Shown piece after piece: positions 36,058 to 46,428 of a stretch of DNA of 64,000 nt. The translations under genes and the position numbers were made by a program. How positions within the stretch are numbered: position 1 is the first letter of the stretch; every line of letters starts with the position of its first letter. The stretch is taken from positions 9,836,193 to 9,900,192 of the forward strand of contig OZ017768.1 in the NCBI GenBank assembly GCA_963969345.1. The letters run 5' to 3'. The stretch is from Turbatrix aceti. Its lineage: Eukaryota; Nematoda; Chromadorea; Rhabditida; Panagrolaimidae. The notes beneath the pieces were generated by a model. It saw only the letters and a program-made list of their open reading frames with translations. It was not told the origin of the DNA and searched no databases.

Positions 36058-36406
36058 TGTTGTAGCTTCGAGCTTACACAAGTCAATTTACTTCCGGTGT
36101 TAAAACACCTACAACAATTATATAATTACAATACATACATCAATGGGGAAAAGCTACTTACCTCCGGACCGCTCACTAGGTTACGCGGTGGAGGTGTTCT
36201 CAACGGGCAAAAACTGTTGTCTATCAATCCTAAAGGTAAGGTTAGAGGGAAAAGAGAGTGTGGGGAAAACCTTACCGAGAGCGTCTCAAGATCAGGCGGA
36301 TAGACAACAGAGGACGGAAACAATGCAATGATTAGGACAAGGTAAGGGAGAAAGGTAGAAGGGATTATGCTAATGATCTAGTTGCACGCAACGTGCAGGT
36401 ACAACA
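36058..36406 (-). repeat. 5' LTR of the Ty3/gypsy element
   Basis: This 349-bp long terminal repeat is the 5' LTR with respect to the minus-strand coding direction. It contains the element's promoter and ends next to target duplication ATTTT at 36407-36411. Open frames inside it are translated identically to those in the other LTR. Confidence 0.95.
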
Positions 36407-36505
36407 ATTTTGAATATTACGTAATGAAAAAGTGTGATCGTAGTCAAATTCGGCTCTGATGTCGACAGATTCAATAATTATTGGAAAACGGTAGGACCCA
36501 TTCAT

Positions 36506-36886
36506 GGTTGTGGTACTAAAGATCTATAATTTTAGAACACTATAGAACATAAGTGTTTTTGCGTACGCCAATATTATTCACCTGTTAACATAGAATTGGC
36601 CTTTCATGATACATTTAATTGTAAATAATGGGTTCTCGTAGCCGCAATTTCTGTATTTTCACTTTACTGGCTTATGACTTTTTTTCAGTGTTTTTAAATT
36701 TATTGCAAGAGAGGAAAATGAAGAGTGCATTCAACTTTAGACAACTGTGAGAAGCTCCCAACAATCTTTTAACTTTTGAAGACAATTCGCTGTTCAGCTG
36801 TTTATAAGCAGTGACTTCACTGTTGATATCACTGTTTTCAAGCTTTTGTGGCAGAATATTTTTTTGTGTCAATTTAGACAACAACA
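36506..36886. promoter_or_regulatory. Divergent promoter region, receptor (-) and phospholipase B-like 1 (+)
   Basis: Only about 380 bp lie between the start codon of the minus-strand receptor and that of phospholipase B-like gene 1. The two therefore probably share a bidirectional promoter. The 71-codon minus-strand frame here lacks support. Confidence 0.35.
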
Positions 36887-38840
36887 ATGCTTTGGTATAA
36901 TTTGCTGATTATCAGTCAGTTGTAGTATTTAATTTGCGCCACGTATGTGTGATTACTGATTATTTAGGCTTGTCGACATCGGCGTTTGGAGATTCTGTGA
37001 TTGACCATGCCAATGAAGCAATCATTACCGAAGCGCTCGAAGGCAGGGACACCGATTTCACGGTACTCAGTGTTTGTAACATTGATGGAGTCGTTAAACT
37101 TGCCAGTCTTGAAACATGCCAAAAAACCGTGGCTGTCGGACGCTACAAAAACACCGTCAATCTTACCGGGTATGGTTACCTATCGTTGAGTCTAATCTAG
37201 TATGCTCATATTTATAGCTGGGCTCAACTTGAGATCGAAACTTTCAAGGAGTATTCACCCGAACTCCAAGCTTATGCTGCTGGTGTACTCGAAGGAACCC
37301 TTTCACGCACGCTCATTGGCTATTATATTCAAAACATGGGCCCTGACACCTGCGTTGGTTCCAATATTTCCTGCCCAAAAATTAAGGATTATTTGAAGAA
37401 AAATACAGCTTACATTAAGCAGCATATCAATGAAGGCAGTTCCTACTGGCAGTCTGTAAAACGCACATACTTTCAGGTGACCGGTGTGCTTCATGGTTAT
37501 GAAGGAAATCAAAACTTTGACGATCCACAAATTGATTTTAGTCTGCACGACATTTTGTGAGTTTTTTATGTTTAATTTATTTGTAATTTTTTTATTACAG
37601 TATGATTCAACTTATTAATGATTTTTACGACTTCAACATGGTTTACGAAGATATGATTAAGCAAGCAGGATCAAATCTGCGTTGTTCGGCTTTAATAAAA
37701 TTAACAAATGATGACCTTTTGACCGCCCACTCTGCTTTTTTCAGTCTTCAGTCCATGCTTAGAGTTCTCAAACTTTACAAATTCGGTCTTGACATTCCTG
37801 GTCACACCCAATCTTTTTCCAGTTATCCAGGTATTGTGTTTTCATCTGACGACTTTTATACCCTAAGCAGTGGTATTGTCGTTACCGAAACAACAAATGT
37901 TATATACAACAACTCACTCTATAAAAAGGTGAAGCCAGAAAACCAAATTATGTATTGGCTTCGAATGACTGCTGCAAATCAACTGGCGTCTTCCGGAGCT
38001 GAATGGGTGCAAATTTTTGCAAAGTACAATAGTGGGTCTTGCAACAATCAATGGATGATCGTGGATTACAATAATTATAATCCCGCTGAAGAGTTTCCTG
38101 ATTCTGGTGTTTTATACATCCTTGAACAGATTCCGTATGTTTTTGATTCAGAGTTTTTGGAATTCCATGAAAATGATTATTTAAGAGGGTACATTCACTC
38201 GGCTGATCTAACTTCCGTGCTTAAAGAAACAGGTTACTGGGCCAGTTACAACATTCCATACTTCCCAGATATCAGCAACATCACCGGAAACACCGCAATG
38301 GTTTGTGTTACTCACATATGTTTTTCGTTTTAACGCAACTTTTACAGGGTGAAGAATTCTACTTTTACAACTATAACGCCACTCCAAGAGCCAGAATCTT
38401 TGCGCGTGACCACCACAAGGTTGTTGACATGGACTCTCTCCGCCAGCTCATGCGCTACAACGACTACACTCACGATCCATTGAGTCGATGCAACTGCACG
38501 CCTCCCTACACGGCGGAAGCTGCCATCGCATCCCGGGGAGATCTTAATCCGGCCAATGGCACTTATCCAATCGCAGAAATGGGTCATCGTAATCACGCGG
38601 CTCTCGACTATAAAGGAACAAACTATCGTGTGGCAAAGAAGTTGCAGTTCAACGCCATTTCCAGTCCCGCATATGACAATGTTCCCGCTTTTAGATGGAG
38701 TACCAGTGCTTTTGTGAGCTTTTATTAATTCTCTATAGTATTATCATAAGTTGTTTTATTTACAGAGCAATGTCACGCACGCTGGACATCCTGACCTTTT
38801 TAAGTTTAAGGAGATCACTACAAAGTGGCACATTTTGTAA
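36887..38840 (+). CDS. Phospholipase B-like protein 1 (intact)
   Basis: The six exons are 36887-36914, 36968-37169, 37218-37556, 37601-38300, 38348-38713 and 38766-38840 (1710 nt, 569 aa, usual length for the family). Exon 1 plus the start of exon 2 give a hydrophobic signal peptide (MLWYNLLIISLSTSAFG). The body shows the phospholipase B-like (lamina ancestor/PLBD) signatures: NLRCSALIKL with the Cys that becomes the N-terminal nucleophile after autocleavage, SFSSYPGIVFSSDDFYTLSSG, CNNQWMIVDYNNY, LYILEQIPY and the C-terminal ARDHHKVVDMDSLRQLMRYN / CNCTPPYTAEAAIASRGDLN block. Family members are N-terminal-nucleophile hydrolases, lysosomal or secreted, with reported phospholipid-deacylating activity. 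Several N-glycosylation sites are present. Introns are 44-53 bp. It is the 5' member of a tandem array with a receptor gene 0.65 kb downstream. Confidence 0.92.
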
Positions 38841-39485
38841 AACCTGTGACACCGAGTGAGAAGAACAATGACGGATTTTAAAAAAAACAAATTATTTTTC
38901 AAATTGGTCGCAGGTGAACCCATTTTATGGAACAACGTGGTTTTGGCTGGAACTTAGTCTCGGTATAACGTGTAGTTTTCTTTGTTTACGGATGATCGTC
39001 GGCGCAGCTGCATTCGTCAGAGCCAATCTGTCGGAAGACGGTCGCTTGAGGATGTAATTTTTGTAGTTTCTCATCCAGGAAACAACTTGCCCAAGATACA
39101 CACACTCAAATATTCTTAATAGTGAACGGTCAGGTCAGATTTCCATACTCGCGAATGTCGCGGACAAGAGTAGCGAAACAAAACCGACCGTCCGTAGTTG
39201 TTATTTTTTTGCAGTTGACATTTTTTAAAATACGGATCAATCTTTTATAATTGCATAAACTACATTATTTTTAAGATGCTGCGCTAACCTTGTAGTACAT
39301 TAAAGATCGCAGCTGAAAGCAATACTACACCGCTTTATTTTGCAATTTCTCCGAAAGCGACCTATTGCATCTGGTTTTTCAATTTTTATGGGGTTTTACC
39401 TATTTCTAGAGAACTGTTCGCCAACTATAAACGTTTATTAAGGTGTTCTGTTTTATGTAGTTTCTGCATACAATCTCTTGTTGAA
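38841..39485. other. Spacer between phospholipase B-like 1 and receptor 1
   Basis: The spacer is AT-rich with no open gene. It presumably contains the 3' end of the enzyme gene and the promoter of the receptor. Confidence 0.5.
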
Positions 39486-41325
39486 ATGAGTGGTCGGAAG
39501 TTAGTTTTCTTCATCGTTCTTCTGATTGCGTCGTCCGTTTCTGCTTGTCCCCCTCAATTCATCTTTAACGCCACGATTGATAATGTCTCAAAATGTTACG
39601 CAAACGTAAGAATGCCAAAAAATGGTCCTGACAGCTGCGCTTATAGAGCAGAATGCCAGTTTCTACATCCAGATGCCATTCCTGTTGTTATAAATTCCAA
39701 CTTGGAAAATGAAGTTCTCTGTGAGTCTTTCTGAAAATAAAGAATTGTATTTTTGGTATACATATTTTAGTTCGTGCGTATATAGACTATCCTGCAGCCT
39801 ACATAGGATATTATATTCCATGCGAGAAAAACTACACATACGAAGTTTCACTGAACCAAACCCTAATTTTTGACTATTTTGAATGGGTCGATGGAAACAA
39901 TAGTTCGTATAATGGTATTACGGTGTACAAAAACTTCAAATACATTCCGGATACGGAATTTGCAACCATTGGAAAAGCTAAACGTTACCCTTTATGGAGT
40001 GACGGCAAAGGCAACGTAACCAACATTCTGTGTCAAATTCTACTAGATTCCGACAAGGGTACGAATTATTATTCCTACGATGAAACTAACAGTTCATTGT
40101 TAGATGACTTTGATTTTTATCCTGATTACCCGGAAGAATATATAACTCAATCAACAATTTGGGCGTTTTTGTATCTGCATTCGAATTTTCTTATAGACTT
40201 TGAACAGCCAGTAGTAAGCTTAAAATTATGCAATGTAATCTTAATAATTTTTGTTGTTCATTTCATGATCAAAAATATGCGATCTAAAAAAGGAACAATG
40301 AAATCAGCATTCTTTGTTGTGTTTATATTTGGTTGCATTTACCAACTCACTTCCCAAATTGTTCAAATTTTAGTATTCCTCTTTTTGTATGAATGGTTTG
40401 GAATTTCTGTTCTCACGATTGCACACATTTTTATTATACACAGAGACTTGTTTGTTGGAATTTGGTTTATGCTAATGTCGTACAACAGATTCACAGGTAT
40501 TCTTTTTTTTAATTCTTATATATTTTTAATCAATCTGCCTTTTTAGCCATTATCATGTGGCGTCACATGAAAAAACTCTGGAGCAGAAATGCAACCATTG
40601 GTTACCTGGTTTTTACGATCATTGTACCATTGATCGTAATGATACCCGTTTTTTTGAATTGGAGATGTTTTTTTTTCAAAGCAGTTCAAAATTGTAAAGA
40701 AACTTATGCCTATCTTCATGATTGGATAATTTTTTCAACAAAAGTTTCTGATTTGATCACAACAGTGTTATCGACCATATTTTGCTTCTCAACAGGTTTA
40801 GCTAGTCGATTTCGTTCAAAAACGTTGCTAGAAGTTTCGAAGAAACAACGGAAAGCTGAAAATATTCTTCTTATTCAAACGTCAATTTTTACAACATTTT
40901 TTGCTGCTCAAACGATTGTTTCATTTTATCGTTACATACTTTTGAGAACGTGGTTACCTCATACAACTTTAATGGCCAAAGGCGAAGTAGTGGATGAAAT
41001 TACGTTGAAATTGTACAGTGATTTGAGTGCCGAATTTGCAATAACGTCACTCATTGCTCCATTCATTGTTGTCAAAATGTGGAGAAGCAAATTGTTTAGT
41101 TCCATGTCGTTTGCAAAATACTTTTCAAAATCTTCTTCCAATTTTGTGATACGTTTTATGAAACTTGTTCCAATTTTTGTTTATTTGAGTTTGTATTACA
41201 TAATGTTTACAACTGTGTTTTATTTTTGGCTTTTGAATGTGCAGTATTTATCGCGGAAACTATTCAGTATACTTTATAATGATTACTTATTTGATTCAGA
41301 CTACCCTGTCATCATATACTTATAA
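39486..41325 (+). CDS. C-type-lectin-like / serpentine receptor fusion, copy 1
   Basis: Three exons (39486-39720, 39771-40496, 40547-41325) give 1740 nt and 579 aa. Residues 1-20 are a signal peptide (FFIVLLIASSVSA). Residues 21 to about 170 look like a C-type-lectin-like domain: CPPQF, KCY at 36-38, Cys57 in AECQF, VVINSNLEN at 67-75 (family pattern L..I.S..EN), AYIGYY near 90 in the WIGL position, FEWVDGN at 115-121 in the W.DG position, and a closing ILCQ at 164-167. After an acidic linker of about 60 residues, hydrophobic segments start at about residue 229. The serpentine body follows, with IHRDLFVGIWFMLMSYNRFT, a GLASRF loop and KQRKAEN before helix 6. An extra C-terminal hydrophobic stretch (VPIFVYLSLYYIMF) follows helix 7. 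Exon 2 encodes the end of the lectin-like domain and the first three membrane helices without a break, so the fusion does not depend on a doubtful intron. Likely role: cell-surface chemosensation or recognition. The lectin assignment is from pattern only. Confidence 0.82.
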
Positions 41326-41650
41326 TTTATACACACGGTAATGATCTGCTTAAAGTCAGGCTCGTCAATTTTACGGTCCTCAACATAAATTTTATAATCA
41401 TCGTCTGTAAAGATTTTTTTGTTTCAATGGTTTCAATTTGAATTGCCACGTAAACTTTTTTTTACATTCTTTAGTTACCTATTGTTGTCTTTTCTCTTTA
41501 TTTATCGGTTAGCATTGTGTATCGAAAAATTCAAAAATTCAATTGTTTAGGGATTCAACTTATTGAATCTCAATGACAAAAGAATATGTTGTATATTTTT
41601 TGTATATAACATTGTTTTTCGCTTTCAATGTAATTTTTGACTGCAAAACC
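41326..41650. other. Spacer between receptor 1 and phospholipase B-like 2
   Basis: This 325-bp AT-rich spacer holds the receptor 3' end and the promoter of the next gene. No other feature is seen. Confidence 0.45.
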
Positions 41651-43668
41651 ATGCAAGGATTCCCTCTGCTGGTTTTCTGTAAGTTACATTAATTTACAGT
41701 AACTTACAGAAATGCATATTAATGATTTTTTAGGCCCGTTAGCATCTGTGGGTGGCCATCGCCAAAATTTTGATGACAATGACGTACCCCTTGTCCAAGC
41801 ATCACCACAGTTTGCAAATTTAACAGATGTTGAAGAGTCACTCGAAGGCAAAGACACTGATTTCACTATTCTCAGTGTCTGTGATGTTGATGGAGTCGTA
41901 AATCTTGCTAGCCATGCTGACTGCAAGAAATCCATAGCTGTAGGACGTTACCAAAATACTGTTAATCTCACCGGGTATAATTTTCTAATGTTTTTACTAA
42001 ACGGTCAAAGTTTTTAGTTGGGCACAACTAGAGATTGAGACTTTCAAGGAATACTCACCCGAACTCTAAGCCTATGCCGCTGGTGTAATTGAAGGAACGC
42101 TGTCACGCACATTGATTAATTATTATTTGCAAAACATGGCTGAAGATCACTGCATCGGGCCTAATGCTGGAAGTTACTGTCCGAAAACAAAGGAGTTTTT
42201 GAAAAAGAATAATGCATACATAAAGGGGCATATCAATGAAAATAGCCCCTACTGGAAGTCTGTAAGACGCGCATACTACCAGGTGACCGGTGTGCTTCAC
42301 GGATATCAGGGAAAGCCAAGTTTTGAACACCCACGAATTGACTTCAACTTGCATGATATTTTGTGAGTTTTTACGCAGCATGTTTTTTAATGCATATTTG
42401 TTGTATATTATTATTTCTAGTTTGATTCAACTTAGTGGCGATCTTTTTGATCTTGCGGACAAATATTCTTCTCCTGAAGAAGCAAACTATGTTCAAATGC
42501 ACCTTCGTTGTTCGGCTCTTATGAAACTGACTGAGAATGACATTTTTGCTTCCCATGTCGCTTTTTTCAAACTGCAATCTATGCTTCGAGTTCTCAAACT
42601 TTACAAGTTTGGTTTTGACGTCCCCGGCCACACCCAATCTTTCTCCAGTTATCCTGGTATTGTAATTTCTTTTTACGACTTTTATACCCTCAGTAGCGGT
42701 CTTGTTGTTACCGAGACAACAAATATAGCATCCCCAACAGAACACTCTACAAAAACGTTAAGCCTGAATCGCAATTGTTGTACTGGGTAAGAGTTATTGC
42801 CGCAAATCAACTGGCGTCATCTGGCGCAGATTGGATTAAAATCTTTGCCAAATACAACAGTGGGTCTTGCAACAATCAATGGATGATCGTGGATTACAAT
42901 AATTATAATCCCGCTGAAGAGTTTCCTGATTCTGGTGTTTTATACATCCTTGAACAGATTCCGTATGTTTTTGATTCAGAGTTTTTGGAATTCCATGAAA
43001 ATGATTATTTAAGAGGGTACATTCACTCGGCTGATCTAACTTCCGTGCTTAAAGAAACAGGTTACTGGGCCAGTTACAACATTCCATACTTCCCAGATAT
43101 CAGCAACATCACCGGAAACACCGCAATGGTTTGTGTTACTCACATATGTTTTTCGTTTTAACGCAACTTTTACAGGGTGAAGAATTCTACTTTTACAACT
43201 ATAACGCCACTCCAAGAGCCAGAATCTTTGCGCGTGACCACCACAAGGTTGTTGACATGGACTCTCTCCGCCAGCTCATGCGCTACAACGACTACACTCA
43301 CGATCCGTTGAGTCGATGCAACTGCACGCCTCCCTACACGGCGGAAGCTGCCATCGCATCCCGGGGAGATCTTAATCCGGCCAATGGCACTTATCCAATC
43401 GCAGAAATGGGTCATCGTAATCACGCGGCTCTCGACTATAAAGGAACAAACTATCGTGTGGCAAAGAAGTTGCAGTTCAACGCCATTTCCAGTCCCGCAT
43501 ATGACAATGTTCCCGCTTTTAGATGGAGTACCAGTGCTTTTGTGAGCTTTTATTAATTCTCTATAGTATTATCATAAGTTGTTTTATTTACAGAGCAATG
43601 TCACGCACGCTGGACTTCCTGAGCTTTTCAAGTTTAAAGAAAACAAAACCAAGTGGCGCACATTGTAG
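41651..43668 (+). pseudogene. Phospholipase B-like 2, disabled copy
   Basis: The exon structure copies that of the upstream gene: 41651-41678, 41734-41974, 42018-42362, 42421-43128, 43176-43541 and 43594-43668. The signal peptide (MQGFPLLVFCPLASVGG), catalytic-Cys block (LRCSALMKL) and C-terminal blocks are all present. Two lesions disable it. An in-frame TAA at 42067-42069 stands where copy 1 has CAA (SPEL-stop versus SPELQAYAAG). A +2 (or -1) frameshift lies near 42730-42740 in exon 4, whose length is 708 nt versus 700 nt in copy 1. From about 42859 to 43613 it is almost identical to copy 1, introns included. A low-level or alternative truncated product cannot be excluded, but no active enzyme should be made. 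Confidence 0.88.
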
Positions 43669-44381
43669 AAGCATGTAGTGTACGACGCAGTCTACAAGCA
43701 AAATTGCCAATCGTGTTTTGTTGGCAAAAAAGTTTCATGTTTAAAAAAAATAAATATTTTGGCGCTTTTTAAAAAGTTTTTTTGGAAGTTGTGCAAACCT
43801 AGCACATCAATGATCGCAGCTGATATTGGCGTAAGATTTTTACAATTTCTTAGAAACCGACCAACTTTGTTCCCCCGATTCCCCGAGGATTTCCTCGCCC
43901 AAAAGTAATCATCCGAAGAATTTGGGGGATCGACATTTAAAAATAAGGCGTATTTTAGACAAATTTACTGGTAAGATTCAATACAGATACGTCGCACATT
44001 TTCATTGTCAAGACTGCTCAACGATTAGAGGGCGTGATACGCCGGCACTAATGTAAGTGCCATCGCCAAATGTCATTGAATTTATAAGACTGAAATGTGT
44101 ACCGTATATAATATTTATGTATTGTTATCAGACGGTCAATAAATGTTTTTTTCTCATATTCTTGTTAACAACTGTGCTCCAATTAGAGTTAACGCAAAGA
44201 CTTGCACGAACAGGTGGCAGCTGAAATCAACGATGGATGCTCATAAAGCTACCAAATGCATCTGTTTTTTACTTTACTAGGAATTATCTTTTCTTCATAC
44301 CTGTTCGCCCCCGTGCGAACAAGCAGTGTATAAAGGTGTACAGATTAAGTTCCGGCTAACATTTTGTAATCACTTTCAAAA
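43669..44381. other. Spacer between phospholipase B-like 2 and receptor 2
   Basis: This 0.7 kb region has no gene. Part of it resembles the 38841-39485 spacer (for example the CATCTG-containing AT-rich stretch before the receptor start), consistent with tandem duplication of the whole enzyme-receptor unit. Confidence 0.45.
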
Positions 44382-46221
44382 ATGAGTTCTCTAACGTTCG
44401 CTTTTTTCATAACCTTGCTTCCGATGGCGTCGGCCGTTTCTGCTTGCCCTCGTCAATTCAATTTCAACGCAACCATCGGTAATGTCTCTAAATGCTATGC
44501 AAACATTAAAATGCCAAAAATGAGTCCTGATCGCTGCACTTATCTAACTGAATGCCAGTTTCTTCATCCAGATGCCATTCCCGTTGTTATGAATTCAGAC
44601 TTGGAAAATGAAGTTCTCTGTGAGTTTTTCTAACAATAAAAAATTTGAATTTTCGGTATATTTTAGTTCGTGCGTACATAGACTATCCTGCAGCCTACAT
44701 AGGATATTATATTCCATGCGAGACGAACTACACATATGAAGCATCACTCAACCAAACTCTAATTTTTGACTCTTTTGAATGGGCCGATGGAAACAATAGT
44801 TCGTATAATGGTATTACGGTGTACAAAAACTTCAAATACATTCCGGATACTGAATTTGCAACCATTGGAAAAGCTAAACGTTACCCTTTATGGAGTGACA
44901 GCAAAGGCAACGTAACCAACATTCTGTGTCAAATTCTACTAGATTCCGACAAGGGTACAAACTATTATTTTTCTAAAGAAAATGCAAGTTCACTCTGGGA
45001 TGACTTTGAATTTTATCCCGATTACCCCAATGAATATATCACTCAATCAACAATATGGGCGCATGACTATCTGCATTTCAACTTTCTTTTAAATTTTAAA
45101 CAGCCAGTGGCTAGTTTAAAGTTGTGCAACATAATCCTAATGATTTTTGTTGTTCATTTCCTGATCAAAAATATGCGATCTAAAAAAGGAACAATGAAAT
45201 CAGCATTCTTTGTTGTGTTTATATTTGGTTGCATTTACCAACTCACTTCCCAAATTGTTCAAATTTTAGTATTCCTCTTTTTGTATGAATGGTTTGGAAT
45301 TTCTGTTCTCACGATTGCACACATTTTTATTATACACAGAGACTTGTTTGTTGGAATTTGGTTTATGCTAATGTCATACAACAGATTCACAGGTATTATT
45401 ATTTTTAATTCTTATATATTTTTAATCAATCTGCCTTTTTAGCCATTATCATGTGGCGTCACATGAAAAAACTCTGGAGCAGAAATGCAACCATTGGTTA
45501 CCTGGTTTTTACGATCATTGTACCATTGATCGTAATGATACCCGTTTTTTTGAATTGGAGATGTTTTTTTTTCAAAGCAGTTCAAAATTGTAAAGAAACT
45601 TATGCCTATCTTCATGATTGGATAATTTTTTCAACAAAAGTTTCTGATTTGATCACAACAGTGTTATCGACCATATTTTGCTTCTCAACAGGTTTAGCTA
45701 GTCGATTTCGTTCAAAAACGTTGCTAGAAGTTTCGAAGAAACAACGGAAAGCTGAAAATATTCTTCTTATTCAAACGTCAATTTTTACAACATTTTTCGC
45801 TGCTCAAACAATTTTTTCATTTTATCGTTACATACTTTTGAGAACGTGGTTACCTCATACAACTTTAATGGCCAAAGGCGAAGTAGTGGATGAAATTACG
45901 TTGAAATTGTACAGTGATTTGAGTGCCGAATTTGCAATAACGTCACTCATTGCTCCATTCATTGTTGTCAAAATGTGGAGAAGCAAATTATTCAGTTCTA
46001 TTTCGTTAAAAGTTCTTTTTTTCAAACCATCTTCCAATATTGTAAAACGCTTTATAACCGCTGTTCCTATCTTTGTTTATTTGTTTTTGTATTACAGATT
46101 GTTTACGACTGTATTTTATTTTTGGCTTTTAGATGTACAGTATTTATCGCGAAAACTATTCAGCACACTTTATAATGATTACTTATTTGATTCAAAATAC
46201 CCCGTAATCTTATACTTATGA
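44382..46221 (+). CDS. C-type-lectin-like / serpentine receptor fusion, copy 2
   Basis: Exons 44382-44619, 44667-45392 and 45443-46221 give 1743 nt and 580 aa. The organisation is the same as copy 1, at an offset of 4896 bp. A signal peptide is followed by CPRQF, KCY, TECQF, VVMNSDLEN, AYIGYY, FEWADGN and ILCQ of the lectin-like domain, a linker, and the serpentine body with KQRKAEN. The middle part (about 45,160-45,980) is nearly identical to copy 1, whereas the ectodomain and the last 80 residues differ by scattered substitutions (for example SMSFAKYFSK versus SISLKVLFFK). Reading frame is kept throughout despite the differences, which argues that both copies are or recently were functional. 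The extra C-terminal hydrophobic segment is also present (PIFVYLFLYYRLFTTVFYFW). Confidence 0.82.
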
Positions 46222-46428
46222 TTAAATGTTAAAATAAATTATTTCATATTATTTTCATTGATTGCCTCCAAGGACAGACAAAAAATAAATCATATAAACT
46301 TTTTTTAATATGGAGCTTTATCATCTTTTTGAAGATTGTTTTTAAACTTTTGGCAAAAATGATTCGACTTCGGCGCGGGGGAACACGGCCATTTCTGGTC
46401 ATTATAATCTTCCTTTCTCTCCTCCACA
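46222..46428. other. Spacer and recombination breakpoint
   Basis: AT-rich sequence after receptor 2 ends abruptly at about 46428, where homology to the end of exon 4 of the phospholipase B-like genes begins. This junction marks the truncated edge of the third copy. Confidence 0.5.

Larger units (their letters stand above)
31273..36406 (-). mobile_element. Complete Ty3/gypsy LTR retrotransposon
   Basis: The element is 5134 bp with two 349-bp LTRs and a 5-bp target duplication ATTTT (31268-31272 and 36407-36411). The LTRs start TGTTGTA and end TACAACA. On the coding (minus) strand a candidate primer-binding site beginning TGGTGACGG follows the 5' LTR at about 36055, and a polypurine tract GGGGAGGGG immediately precedes the 3' LTR at about 31622. 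One long open gag-pol frame fills the interior and no env-like frame is present. The two LTRs appear identical when read side by side, which implies a very recent insertion. It sits in exon 1 of a serpentine receptor. Confidence 0.97.
30139..36505 (-). pseudogene. Serpentine chemoreceptor split by a Ty3/gypsy insertion
   Basis: This is a nematode serpentine receptor on the minus strand. Exon 1 begins at the ATG at 36505-36503 and runs to 36407, is interrupted by the 5.1 kb retrotransposon, and resumes at 31267 to 30961. A 106-bp intron follows, and exon 2 is 30854-30139. Discounting the element and one copy of its target duplication, the reading frame is open (1122 nt, 373 aa) with no other lesion. 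Hydrophobic segments occur in order: IIVILLFTLVMLKSM, PFFVILIPVCIFKI, the segment ending LILSYNKF, then four more up to the one ending in LILILPFIIFNTWR, plus an extra C-terminal one (IIIKTIPIITYVALFYILIL). RRKAEN before helix 6 matches the two intact paralogues at 39.5 and 44.4 kb, as does the intron after SYNKF. Unlike them it has a short N-terminus of about 50 residues and no lectin-like domain. The insertion makes it a null allele in this genome copy. Confidence 0.85.

Noticed and set aside
36018..36086. Upstream extension of the gag-pol frame into the LTR
   Set aside because: The open frame is real, but its first codons lie in the LTR upstream of the primer-binding site; the ATG at 36017 is the more likely start.
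36672..36887. 71-codon minus-strand frame between the receptor and phospholipase B-like 1
   Set aside because: It starts inside the first codon of the phospholipase gene on the other strand and fills the presumed divergent promoter; no family resemblance.
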